The notes under the pieces are model-generated. The model was not told where the DNA came from, searched no databases, and saw only the letters and a program-made list of their open reading frames with translations. This document shows, one piece after another, positions 1 to 7,407 of a stretch of 64,000 nucleotides of DNA (the stretch's first letter is position 1; the number at the start of each line of letters is the position of its first letter). The stretch comes from an uncultured Oligoflexia bacterium. GTDB taxonomy: Bacteria; Bdellovibrionota; Bacteriovoracia; Bacteriovoracales; Bacteriovoracaceae. The position numbers and the translations under genes are program-made. The stretch spans positions 1 to 64,000 of the forward strand of contig CAKZJW010000139.1 in the NCBI GenBank assembly GCA_937120495.1, given 5' to 3'.

Positions 1-302
1 CTTGTGTGGTGTCGGTCAATAATATAAAGCATGCAATTTGGACCAACAACTGCAGGAGCAAACTTCTCTTTTAAAAAATTTTCTATTTTATTTTTTTTAT
101 ATGCTTTGTGAATTTTTTTGATGTTTCTAGATATTGCTCGTTTTCCAAAAACTGATTGTGTTGGGTGAACTTTATCAAAAGTTGTAAAAAACTCAGATCC
201 CTCTGATAATTGAGAGCAATCAGAACCTTCATTATAGGAAGACCAACATGTATTAAGAGAGATTGCGGATACAAGAAGAATTAAAATTGAGAGAGTTTTC
301 AT
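1..302 (-). CDS. Secreted ParB-like (ParBc_2-type) protein, 3' end outside window
   Basis: This gene starts with ATG at 302 and runs off the left edge without a stop, so about 100 codons are visible. The N-terminus is a signal peptide (MKTLSILILLVSAISLNTCW), possibly with a weak lipobox at Cys19. A segment near the visible end (APAVVGPNCMLYIIDRHH) matches the core of the ParBc_2 'putative ParB-like nuclease' family, with its V-x-G-P-x-x-x-L-Y-I-x-D-x-H-H pattern. These proteins are ParB/sulfiredoxin-fold relatives and are often exported in proteobacteria; their biochemical activity is not settled. It is the last gene of a minus-strand run and is separated from its upstream neighbour by about 60 bases. 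The family call is by motif recall. Confidence 0.7.
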   Translation of the reverse strand, partial: MKTLSILILLVSAISLNTCWSSYNEGSDCSQLSEGSEFFTTFDKVHPTQSVFGKRAISRNIKKIHKAYKKNKIENFLKEKFAPAVVGPNCMLYIIDRHHT

Positions 303-362
303 ATTATAAAAATACCATATATTGAGATAACTCCCTCATATCTTGTAATTTTTATAGGTTAA

Positions 363-569
363 CTATCCCTCTAACTCTCTAATACAGTCTAATTCAAACT
401 GATTAGGGCGATAATTCTTCCCTTTAAGTCTAAGTTTTTGATCGATAAACTCTTCAACTTTGGAAGGATCTAGTGATAAGTTTAAAAGAACTTTATTATC
501 TTTTTCCATAAAGAACTTTTGTAAGTGTAAACGGTCAACAATTTCGACAACTTTAAATACAACACTCAT
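363..569 (-). CDS. Small hypothetical protein (68 aa)
   Basis: I do not recognise this 68-residue protein. It starts at ATG 569 with a good Shine-Dalgarno (AGGAGATAAAAATG), which supports it as a real gene. It is soluble, of mixed charge, with no signal peptide or membrane segment and no cysteine except one near the C-terminus. It lies 14 bases downstream of the TetR gene stop, so it is probably co-transcribed with that regulator. No function is proposed. Confidence 0.6.
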   Translation of the reverse strand: MSVVFKVVEIVDRLHLQKFFMEKDNKVLLNLSLDPSKVEEFIDQKLRLKGKNYRPNQFELDCIRELEG

Positions 570-583
570 TTTTATCTCCTAAC

Positions 584-1171
584 TTATACTTGAACTTTCT
601 CAAGTATGGATTTGTATAAATTTTGAAATTTAACTTTTGCATTTTTATCTTTAAGCAAACGATTATAAATATGAAATCCAATCATATTGGAATAAAGCTC
701 ATAGGCCAGTTGCTCACTTGAAGCAGAGCTTTTTATTTGGCTTTCTTCTTTTGCAATTTCAACTGATCTTGCAAAAGTTTCTACCATAGTGCCTTGTAGA
801 ACTTTTATGTGGTCTCTTACAGCTCCTGGTCTGTCATCGAATTCAACAATCGCAGATAGGAAAGGACAACCCCCTGGCAGGTAAGTGCCAGACCACTTCA
901 CCCAATTTTCCATCATTGCTTCTATTCTATCTATTCCACGACCTTTAGTTAGAGCAGGTTTCACTACTTTAAGGGTAAAGTTTTCTGCAGCGTAATCCAT
1001 AACCATAAGTTGTAATTTTTCTTTAGATTTAAAATGACTAAAAAGACCTGACTTGCTCATGCCGACAGACTTTGCAAGTTCGCCAATAGACAAACTTTCA
1101 AGCCCAAACTTACTCGTAAGTTCAAATGCAGTTTTTAGAATAGTTTCTTTTGTTGTAAAACCTTTGCTCAT
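584..1171 (-). CDS. TetR/AcrR family transcriptional regulator
   Basis: The protein has about 195 residues. An N-terminal TetR helix-turn-helix (residues about 8-50) shows the typical pattern: TKETIL, then SIGELAKSVGMSKSGLFSHF with the recognition helix. The C-terminal ligand domain contains GGCPFLSA, a motif I associate with YcdC/AcrR-like members. The frame extends upstream to 1207, but ATG 1171 (MSKGF) is preferred because the extension would run through a probable operator at 1189-1198. The gene follows crcB on the same strand with a 65-base gap, so it may have its own promoter and repress itself. The effector is unknown. Confidence 0.88.
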   Translation of the reverse strand: MSKGFTTKETILKTAFELTSKFGLESLSIGELAKSVGMSKSGLFSHFKSKEKLQLMVMDYAAENFTLKVVKPALTKGRGIDRIEAMMENWVKWSGTYLPGGCPFLSAIVEFDDRPGAVRDHIKVLQGTMVETFARSVEIAKEESQIKSSASSEQLAYELYSNMIGFHIYNRLLKDKNAKVKFQNLYKSILEKVQV

Positions 1172-1188
1172 ATAAATATAATAGCACG

Positions 1189-1198
1189 ACCGTTCGGT
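1189..1198. promoter_or_regulatory. Candidate TetR operator, ACCG-TT-CGGT
   Basis: The short dyad ACCGTTCGGT lies 18-27 bases upstream of the chosen TetR start codon. Arms ACCG and CGGT flank a TT centre in an otherwise AT-rich gap. TetR-family regulators often bind ACCG...CGGT-like dyads next to their own gene. The assignment to autoregulation is inference. Confidence 0.4.
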
Positions 1199-1236
1199 TT
1201 GGATCAAGAAATCTTTTTGACTCTAAGTCACTTGAA

Positions 1237-1611
1237 TTACGATAAAATTATGTTTTTCGCAATTTTGTTACCAATAAAAACGCAGATAACTCCAATACCG
1301 CACGATCCAGTTAGATAGATAAATGGTCTAAATAGATGGCCTTGTTGGATCATATTAAAGCTTTGAAGTGTTAAGCTTGAGAAGGTAGTAAGCCCTCCGC
1401 AGAAGCCAATAATAAGCGGAATATAGATTGTTGAGCTTGCTGTTTTTTCCAATGCGACTGTATATAGAAAACCAGCGAGTATAGAACCTATTAGATTAAC
1501 CAGTAATGTAGGGTAAGGAAAAAGGTATTCCTTGTTTGAGAGATACAAATCAATGGAGTACCGAGATAAAACACCAAGCACTCCAAAAATTGATATGTAC
1601 AATAAGTTCAT
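1237..1611 (-). CDS. crcB: Fluoride channel/exporter CrcB (FluC)
   Basis: This 124-residue protein has four predicted membrane helices. It exports fluoride from the cytoplasm as a dual-topology dimer. Family motifs are visible: GVLSRY near the N-terminus, NLIGSILAGF in helix 2, and the signature GFCGGLTTFS with its Thr-Thr-Phe-Ser. Length is typical for the family. It starts 13 bases after the stop of the preceding 72-aa gene. That gap is too short for a crcB-type fluoride riboswitch, so none is present here. Confidence 0.95.
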   Translation of the reverse strand: MNLLYISIFGVLGVLSRYSIDLYLSNKEYLFPYPTLLVNLIGSILAGFLYTVALEKTASSTIYIPLIIGFCGGLTTFSSLTLQSFNMIQQGHLFRPFIYLTGSCGIGVICVFIGNKIAKNIILS

Positions 1612-1624
1612 TAAAAAAATTTAA

Positions 1625-1843
1625 CTATTGAAGAGGTGTATTCACATAGAGTCTAAAGATCTTATCTTTAGTTCTTCTAATAGTAGAATTACCCTGTTCT
1701 TTTTGATCAATAAGAAATGTGTAGAAATCAGGATTCTCATCATTTACTTGTAGAACAGATTTTCCTTCGTGTTCTCCAAAATCAATAACTACTGTTTCTT
1801 CAGCTAAGATGCCTGTAAGCGGACTTTGCGGTAGAGCTGCCAT
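1625..1843 (-). CDS. Small conserved-looking hypothetical protein (72 aa)
   Basis: The gene starts at ATG 1843 behind a very strong Shine-Dalgarno (AGGAGG). The central pattern, FGEHEGKSVLQV followed by a hydrophobic stretch, resembles the FGK-x-KGK-x-hydrophobic motif of small DUF3820/exonuclease-X-C-terminal-type domains. The match is short and I do not assign a function. There is no signal peptide or membrane helix. It sits just upstream of crcB, 13 bases away, and is probably in the same transcript. A 6-bp stem (ATGCAA/TTGCAT, about 1894-1909) lies upstream, without a T-run on the gene strand. Confidence 0.6.
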   Translation of the reverse strand: MAALPQSPLTGILAEETVVIDFGEHEGKSVLQVNDENPDFYTFLIDQKEQGNSTIRRTKDKIFRLYVNTPLQ

Positions 1844-1951
1844 TTATTCCCTCCTTAGAATTCATAGGCCAAATTGAATATGCAATCCTTTGCATTTATT
1901 CTTTTTTTATTTTGAGATATTTAGAACACATTGAGAAGTAAAATCTTAACT

Positions 1952-2968
1952 TTATTTAAAAAAGTGTCTGAGGAAAACGACCAAGTTTTTAAACTCAGTA
2001 GGATACTCAGGTGATATAACTTTCTTAAGTAGCTCTAGAGCTTTGAATACGCTCATAGGCTCTCTATATGGACGTTTCGAGCTGACAGCTACGATGATGT
2101 CTATACTTGAAAGTAGGGTCGATTCAATGCCTGAGAGCATTTTATCTTGATCAATAACAAAAGAGTCAGATATTAAAGCTTGAATTTTATAATTTAAAAA
2201 ATGATGATTCTCTATAATGTTTAGTTGAGTCTTATTGAGTGGAATTCTACCATTTAAAAGTTTTCTCGAGTTCGCGGCATGCTCTGAGAAAAGTTTTTTA
2301 TCATAATCATTTAAATGGGCGAGTTCAAATTTCTCTCTAGGAATCAAACTCATTCCTATATCTTTAAAATAACTTGTTAGAAAATAATTTTGTATTTCTT
2401 TTTCCGAAAACATTCCTGTGTGCTGTAGAAAACTAACAAGCAAAATCGATGACAGTAGTGGCTGTGCCACTGTGTAGTGATGATTTTGTTTAACTAAATT
2501 TGTATAAAGAATTTTATGAATATCTTTATTTTGGTAAAGAAGATTAAAAAAATTCTTAGCAGATTGAAATTGATTTGTAAGAAGTTCGTCATTGAAAGGA
2601 TCTTTATAAAGGTTGGCCATCTGCATACTTAAAAGGTTTGTATGTTTAACTCCTTTAGACCTAGGGTCTCCGATTGAAAGAGATCTGGTAATTTTGATAA
2701 TTTCTTCATTTAATTTTTCATTTAGTCTTTTGTAATCAATCTTATGAAGAAAAATCTCTGATGATATCTCTTGAGCGTATTTTGAAATGAAATTTGTAGA
2801 AACACCTTCATTTGGTTCAAGCTCTTTTTGGAAAACACCTTGGCGATAACTATAAGCAGGTTTCTCTAATGAGTCTAACATCATCAGCTGCGCTATAAAA
2901 ACAGGCTTAAGCTTAAGGCTTAATCTTGATTTCTCAATTAAAGTTAATTTTCTAGAACGCTTAAACAT
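1952..2968 (-). CDS. Degenerate HD-GYP-like domain protein
   Basis: This 338-residue soluble protein has a C-terminal half that follows the HD-GYP layout but lacks key residues. Where HHD-type proteins have L-L-H-D-I-G it has YFKDIGM, so the metal-binding His is replaced by Lys. It keeps an EHA...LL segment, an ENHH segment and the RPYR-E-M-S-x-x-x-A-L tail typical of the family. No GYP triad is visible. HD-GYP enzymes hydrolyse cyclic di-GMP; with these substitutions it is more likely a binding or scaffold protein, which is inference. The N-terminal ~130 residues are unassigned. It starts 2 bases after the ddl stop and is clearly in the thrS-ddl operon. Confidence 0.65.
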   Translation of the reverse strand: MFKRSRKLTLIEKSRLSLKLKPVFIAQLMMLDSLEKPAYSYRQGVFQKELEPNEGVSTNFISKYAQEISSEIFLHKIDYKRLNEKLNEEIIKITRSLSIGDPRSKGVKHTNLLSMQMANLYKDPFNDELLTNQFQSAKNFFNLLYQNKDIHKILYTNLVKQNHHYTVAQPLLSSILLVSFLQHTGMFSEKEIQNYFLTSYFKDIGMSLIPREKFELAHLNDYDKKLFSEHAANSRKLLNGRIPLNKTQLNIIENHHFLNYKIQALISDSFVIDQDKMLSGIESTLLSSIDIIVAVSSKRPYREPMSVFKALELLKKVISPEYPTEFKNLVVFLRHFFK

Positions 2969-2970
2969 AC

Positions 2971-3963
2971 TTAAAGTATATCAGATATTATCCGTTGGGT
3001 CAGAAAATCTGAAAAAGGAACACCTGAGTTCTCCATCATTTGAGGAAATAGAGATATTGGTGTCATTCCGGGAAAAGTATTGATCTCGTTGATTAATATC
3101 TCTCCATGATCCGTTAGGAAAAAATCTATGCGAGATAGACCTTTAAGCGATAGCGCTTTGAAGACATCTTTTGCCATCGTCGTAATTTGTTTCGTTATTT
3201 CTGGGCTTAGGTTTTTGGCCAGGATATCAATTTGTGTTTGAGAATTATCTTTATATTTTTGATCAAAGTCATAGAAGTCACTAGGGCAATGAATTTCTCC
3301 AGGTTTTGTTGCATGAATTTTGTTATCAAATTCAAAAACCGCGACCTCTAACTCACGACCTTTAATAAAACTTTCTACGAGTACAAAATCAGAGAAGTTG
3401 AATGCATCTTTAATAGAGTCCCTAAGTTCTTCTTTAGTCAAAGCACTATAACATCCAATTGAGCTTCCTTGATTTGAGGCCTTGATAAATACTTTTGATT
3501 TCTTTTCTAGAAACTCTAAAGATCTTTCTTGGATTTGCTCATCATCCTTATTCGATATATTAAAAAATAAAAAATCAGCAGTCGGGAAGTTTAATTTCTG
3601 TAGCCATAATTTAGTTAGAACTTTATTAAAACAAATTTTACTGGCCTCAGCTCCAACGCCTAGGTAAGGGACACTAACTAAATCTAAATAGGATTGAATA
3701 TCTCCAGTCTCTCCTGGGTAACCGTGAATGCAGGGGATAACATAATCAATTTTACTTAAAGCTTTCCCATCTGAAACAAGTACTTTATCAAAGTTTAATT
3801 CAACAATTTTTTCATCAAGCTTCCATATGAAGCCTTTTGTTATTTCAACTTTTAAAATATTAAACTTACTTGTGTCGATCTGTGAGACTAAATAATCACA
3901 ACTGATCTTTGATATCTCATGTTCACTAGAGCCACCACCAAATAGGATTAATATATTCTTCAT
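2971..3963 (-). CDS. ddl: D-alanine--D-alanine ligase
   Basis: This 330-residue enzyme joins two D-alanines with ATP for peptidoglycan precursors in the cytoplasm. The N-terminal nucleotide-fold motif GGGSSEHEIS (residues 9-18) and the ATP-grasp metal-binding segment NEIN (292-295) followed by TFPGMTP are diagnostic. Length is at the short end for the family. The start ATG overlaps the thrS stop (TAATG at 3963), so it is translationally coupled to thrS, an uncommon pairing. Confidence 0.95.
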   Translation of the reverse strand: MKNILILFGGGSSEHEISKISCDYLVSQIDTSKFNILKVEITKGFIWKLDEKIVELNFDKVLVSDGKALSKIDYVIPCIHGYPGETGDIQSYLDLVSVPYLGVGAEASKICFNKVLTKLWLQKLNFPTADFLFFNISNKDDEQIQERSLEFLEKKSKVFIKASNQGSSIGCYSALTKEELRDSIKDAFNFSDFVLVESFIKGRELEVAVFEFDNKIHATKPGEIHCPSDFYDFDQKYKDNSQTQIDILAKNLSPEITKQITTMAKDVFKALSLKGLSRIDFFLTDHGEILINEINTFPGMTPISLFPQMMENSGVPFSDFLTQRIISDIL

Positions 3964-5717
3964 TACTGAGTAATCGCTTTAGGCATTTTCATCTCATCGA
4001 GTTCACTGAATAAAGTTAACATTTCTTGTTCGGTCATAACCTTTGTAAACTTTTGCCCATATGCTCTTAGGGCAGCGCTATTTGATTCCATTTCTTTATC
4101 TCCAATTACAATCATGTATGGAGCTTTTGATTTTTGAATTTGTCTGGTCTTTAGTCCCATTGTCTCATTTCTATCATCAACGCGAACTCTGTATCCTTTC
4201 ATTTGAAGATTAGCACAAAGCTTTTGGCAGTGTTCAAGATGGATATCGTTATTAACAGGAACTATTATAGCTTGCTCTGGAGCTAACCAGAATGGAAAGA
4301 TTCCTGCAATATGTTCAAGATAAACTCCAAAGAATCTCTCTAGTGAACCTAGAAGAGCTCTGTGAATAACAACAGGTCTTTCTTCTTCGTTATTAGCGTT
4401 TTTGAATTTTAAATCAAATCTCTCTGGAAGAACAAAGTCTAATTGAACTGTCCCAAGCTGGTGGCGTCTTCCAATTGCATCGGCAATTTGGATATCAACT
4501 TTTGGTCCATAGAATGCACCATCACCTTCGTTGATATGATATTCTTTTCCTGACTTATCAAGAGCACTCTTTAGAGCTTCTTCGGCCATATCCCAAATCG
4601 AATCATCTCCAGCTTTTTTATCAGGTCTTGTTGAGAGACCAATTTTTATATCGGTAAAACCAAAGTGGTCGTAACAAGTTAAAAACATATTTAACAAATG
4701 TAGAATTTCTTTTTCAATATCAGCTTTATCTAAAAATACGTGAGCATCATCCTGACAAAAAGTACGTACTCTTGTCAGTCCAGCAAGGGCCCCACTTCTT
4801 TCATTTCTATGAAGTCTTCCAAAGTCAGCAAAGCGAAGAGGAAGATCTCTATAAGAGTATTTTTTATGAGAGAACATAAGCATATGACATGGACAGTTCA
4901 TAGGCTTTACAGCGTATTCTCTTTTTTCTGAGTGAGAAAAGAACATATCATCTTTATAATGTTCGTAGTGCCCTGAAGTTTTCCAAAGAGATGTATCAAG
5001 GATCTGCGGAGTAACAACTTCTTTATAATCAAAAATATTGTAAATTCGTCTCATAAAGTTTGTTAGCTCGTTGTAAACAATTGCACCTTTTGGTTCAAAG
5101 AATGGAGAACCTGGAGCAACTGGATCAAAGTGAAATAGATCTAGCTCTTTTCCAAGCTTTCTGTGATCTCTTTTCTTTGCTTCTTCAAGAAAATTTAAAT
5201 GCAGCTTTAATTTTTTCCTATCATCAAAACACGCAGCGTACACTCTTTGAAGCATTGGTCTTTTTTCATCACCACGCCAATAAGCACCTGCTGTGTGAAG
5301 CAGCTTAAAGTGAGTCGGAAGTCTTCTTGTACTCTCAACGTGCGGTCCACGACAAAGGTCAATAAATTTATCACCTTGAGTATAGTAAGAGATTACTTCG
5401 TTATCAGGTAAATCTTTTATAAGTTCAATTTTATATTTTTGTCCTCTTTCAGCAAAAATCTCAAGAGCTTCCTCTCTTGGAACTTCAAATCTCGTGATGG
5501 GATCATCTCTTTTAATGATCTCTTTCATCTTCTCTTCAATATTTATTAAATCTTCATCAAGAATTCGAGATTCCATATCAATGTCGTAATAAAAACCGTG
5601 CTCAATTGTTGGACCAATTCCTAGTTGAACGGTTTCGGTTGGATACAACTCGCAAATAGCTTGTGCCATAACATGTGCAGTTGAATGTCTTAGTGTATCC
5701 AAATCGATTTTACTCAT
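3963..5717 (-). CDS. thrS: Threonyl-tRNA synthetase lacking the TGS domain
   Basis: This class II synthetase charges tRNA-Thr. The 584-residue protein begins directly at LRHSTAHVMAQ, the first segment of the SAD editing domain. The usual ~60-residue N-terminal TGS domain is absent. The editing domain (C-R-G-P-H-V), the catalytic core with Zn ligand Cys275 (MNCPCH), motif 2 (FGRLHRNE) and the C-terminal anticodon-binding domain are intact. ATG 5717 has AGGA eight bases upstream, and no upstream in-frame sequence encodes a TGS domain. It is followed by ddl with a one-base overlap. An intrinsic terminator lies upstream within the leader, suggesting attenuation. Confidence 0.95.
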   Translation of the reverse strand: MSKIDLDTLRHSTAHVMAQAICELYPTETVQLGIGPTIEHGFYYDIDMESRILDEDLINIEEKMKEIIKRDDPITRFEVPREEALEIFAERGQKYKIELIKDLPDNEVISYYTQGDKFIDLCRGPHVESTRRLPTHFKLLHTAGAYWRGDEKRPMLQRVYAACFDDRKKLKLHLNFLEEAKKRDHRKLGKELDLFHFDPVAPGSPFFEPKGAIVYNELTNFMRRIYNIFDYKEVVTPQILDTSLWKTSGHYEHYKDDMFFSHSEKREYAVKPMNCPCHMLMFSHKKYSYRDLPLRFADFGRLHRNERSGALAGLTRVRTFCQDDAHVFLDKADIEKEILHLLNMFLTCYDHFGFTDIKIGLSTRPDKKAGDDSIWDMAEEALKSALDKSGKEYHINEGDGAFYGPKVDIQIADAIGRRHQLGTVQLDFVLPERFDLKFKNANNEEERPVVIHRALLGSLERFFGVYLEHIAGIFPFWLAPEQAIIVPVNNDIHLEHCQKLCANLQMKGYRVRVDDRNETMGLKTRQIQKSKAPYMIVIGDKEMESNSAALRAYGQKFTKVMTEQEMLTLFSELDEMKMPKAITQ

Positions 5718-5719
5718 TC

Positions 5720-5881
5720 TTAATTCCTCGTTTCTTCCTTATAATGTCGTTTATAATCTAGAGATAAATCTAGCATAGGCATAAAAACATGACCACCTTT
5801 TTTCAATGCTTTAAAAGAGCCGTAAATAATTTCTATAAATTTTTTTGATGTAAGATTTTCAATTCTAAATGCGAAATACAA
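5720..5881 (-). CDS. Possible small ORF (about 53 codons, non-ATG start) just upstream of thrS
   Basis: An open frame with no ATG near its start runs from an in-frame stop at 5891-5893 to a TAA at 5720-5722, two bases before the thrS ATG. From a TTG at 5881 it would encode 53 residues; the middle reads IEIIYGSFKALKKGGHVF, and its composition looks protein-like. The first ATG (5782) would leave only about 20 residues. No clear ribosome binding site precedes the TTG, which sits at the end of a terminator T-run. It may be a real coupled gene, a leader feature or chance: 57 stop-free codons in this AT-rich DNA is unusual but not decisive. Confidence 0.25.
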   Translation of the reverse strand: MYFAFRIENLTSKKFIEIIYGSFKALKKGGHVFMPMLDLSLDYKRHYKEETRN

Positions 5882-5882
5882 G

Positions 5883-5910
5883 AAAAAATCTTACACCATT
5901 CTATGTAAGA
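5883..5910 (-). terminator. Intrinsic terminator in the thrS leader (attenuator candidate)
   Basis: Read on the minus strand this is a perfect 7-bp stem TCTTACA / TGTAAGA with an 8-base loop, followed immediately by six T residues. The nearest upstream gene points the other way, so the terminator can only act on a transcript starting in the 5911-6104 gap. It therefore either attenuates thrS or ends a short RNA. A second hairpin (TAACA / TGTTA with GAAT / ATTC flanks, 5910-5930) lies just upstream and shares a few bases with the 5' arm of the terminator. Confidence 0.6.
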
Positions 5911-6017
5911 ATTAACAAGTGTTAAATTCTAAGGTATTAATAATACTGCTATTTTGGCTAATAAAGTCTCTCTGAATTGTAAGGAAAATTATCAAAAATC
6001 ATCAATCTTACTCTCAA

Positions 6018-6045
6018 ATTATAGAATTTAAGAAATTTTACTTAA
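6018..6045 (-). promoter_or_regulatory. Candidate sigma-70-type promoter for thrS or a leader RNA
   Basis: On the minus strand TTAAGT, a 16-base spacer and a perfect TATAAT (-10 at 6018-6023) are seen. A transcript from here would run about 130 bases to the terminator at 5883. The 387-base gap 5718-6104 otherwise holds only this promoter, the leader hairpins and the weak ORF described above; I see no T-box motif and no tRNA. Confidence 0.4.
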
Positions 6046-6104
6046 TGCAAAACCTGTTGTAAGTTTTCGCTGAATTTGGGGAATCAACAATATAGGGAAA
6101 TCTT

Positions 6105-7394
6105 ATGGAAACAGTAGAACTTTCTAATGAAACGAATCTAAGTGACAAAGAGTTAAGAGAGCAGCTGCAAGAGCGCTTCATGGCTAGGTCATCTCTTTTA
6201 GAAGAGACTGATAAAACTTATGTCGACCTTGGGGACACTGAAAGAACACTTGGTCAGGGGTATTATAGACTTGCAAAAGTTTATTATGACAAAGCTGATC
6301 TTGAAAATGCAGAGGACTACTTTTTACGTGCTCTAGATAAGACGATTTATCCAAAAGATGCATTTGCAATGCTAAAGATTTATGGATTCTTAATTAGAAT
6401 CTACTCTGAGTCTCTTCAGGAGCAAGAGGCAAGTCGCTTTATTCTACTTGCAGAAGATTTAGTTGAAAAATTTGGTGGGGACCTTGGTTCTCTTGGAGCT
6501 GAATATTTTTATAATGTAGGAATGGTTTTCACATACAAAGGTGACTTTGATAGAGCGATTGAAAACTTTAAGCTTTCATATCAGAAAGCTCAAACGGAAA
6601 ATGAACCTGAGCTTATTGCGAAGGCCTTATTCTCTATTGCTAATGCTTGTTTTCAAGCAGAGAAGTACACCGAAGCTCTTAACCATGTTGACCAGTTAAA
6701 ACAACTTTTAAATATTCTAAAAAAAGGATTTTTAAAAGGAAGCATGCATATGCTTTATGGAAATATATATAGAGAAATGGGAAAACATGCTGAGGCGACT
6801 GAGCACTACGATCTATCTTTAACTCTTCTTCAACAGAAAAACTGTTGGAATTTATTCGGTTATATTCTTTTAGGTAAGGGGATTGTTCTTAAGAAAATGG
6901 GAGAGTTTAATCAAGCACTAACTTTCTTTAAACTTGGGCTCAATTCAATTAGTGCTGACTATGGAAGACTAAGAGAGCTATTTAGATCTCAGGTTGAAGA
7001 TGTAAACGATTCAAGTGTAGATTTATACCTTGATAGACATAATAGAGTTATTCACGAAAAATCTCTTGGAACAATTGATTTCAAACATAGATTTGTACTT
7101 CTTGAGATTCTATTCTTATTGGCAAAGAATCCGGGTTCATCTTTTAACAAAGATGACCTTGCTAGATCAATATGGAAAGATGAATACAACCCTTTGATTC
7201 ATGACAAGCTAATCTATACAAGTATTTCTAGACTTAGAAAGCTTATTGAGCCTAAAGGTGGAAATAGAAAGTATATTCTAAGAGGAAAAGACGGATATAC
7301 GTTTAACCCTCGTGTAAATGCAAGGTTTCATAAAGAAGATGAGTCTTCATCTAAAAAGATCATTGGAAACATTGAAATAAGCTCTCCAGTTTAA
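6105..7394 (+). CDS. TPR-repeat transcriptional regulator with C-terminal OmpR/PhoB-type winged helix
   Basis: This 429-residue cytoplasmic protein begins with several tetratricopeptide repeats (residues about 45-290). Examples are the helix pairs with KVYYDKADLENAEDYFLRAL and GNIYREMGKHAEATEHYDLSL. Residues about 320-412 form a trans_reg_C-type DNA-binding domain, with an LLEILFLLAKNPG helix, an SISRLRKLIEP recognition region and a final GYTFNP beta-hairpin. The order, TPR first and DNA-binding domain last, is the reverse of SARP regulators. There is no receiver domain or phospho-Asp pocket. ATG 6105 has GGGA seven bases upstream. The signal sensed and target genes are not visible. Confidence 0.8.
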   Translation: METVELSNETNLSDKELREQLQERFMARSSLLEETDKTYVDLGDTERTLGQGYYRLAKVYYDKADLENAEDYFLRALDKTIYPKDAFAMLKIYGFLIRIYSESLQEQEASRFILLAEDLVEKFGGDLGSLGAEYFYNVGMVFTYKGDFDRAIENFKLSYQKAQTENEPELIAKALFSIANACFQAEKYTEALNHVDQLKQLLNILKKGFLKGSMHMLYGNIYREMGKHAEATEHYDLSLTLLQQKNCWNLFGYILLGKGIVLKKMGEFNQALTFFKLGLNSISADYGRLRELFRSQVEDVNDSSVDLYLDRHNRVIHEKSLGTIDFKHRFVLLEILFLLAKNPGSSFNKDDLARSIWKDEYNPLIHDKLIYTSISRLRKLIEPKGGNRKYILRGKDGYTFNPRVNARFHKEDESSSKKIIGNIEISSPV

Positions 7395-7407
7395 TAAACT
7401 AATAATT

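Noticed and set aside
363-1171. Toxin-antitoxin pair formed by the 68-aa gene and the regulator
   Set aside because: The regulator is a standard TetR and the small protein has no toxin-like features.
1612-1624. Fluoride riboswitch upstream of crcB
   Set aside because: Only 13 bases separate crcB from the preceding gene, too little for the riboswitch.
1894-1909. ATGCAA/TTGCAT hairpin as terminator of the HD-GYP-like gene
   Set aside because: The stem is only 6 bp and has no T-run in the direction of that gene; the T-rich stretch is on the other strand, where no gene ends.
5718-6104. T-box riboswitch controlling thrS
   Set aside because: A terminator is present but I find no T-box sequence or specifier-loop structure.
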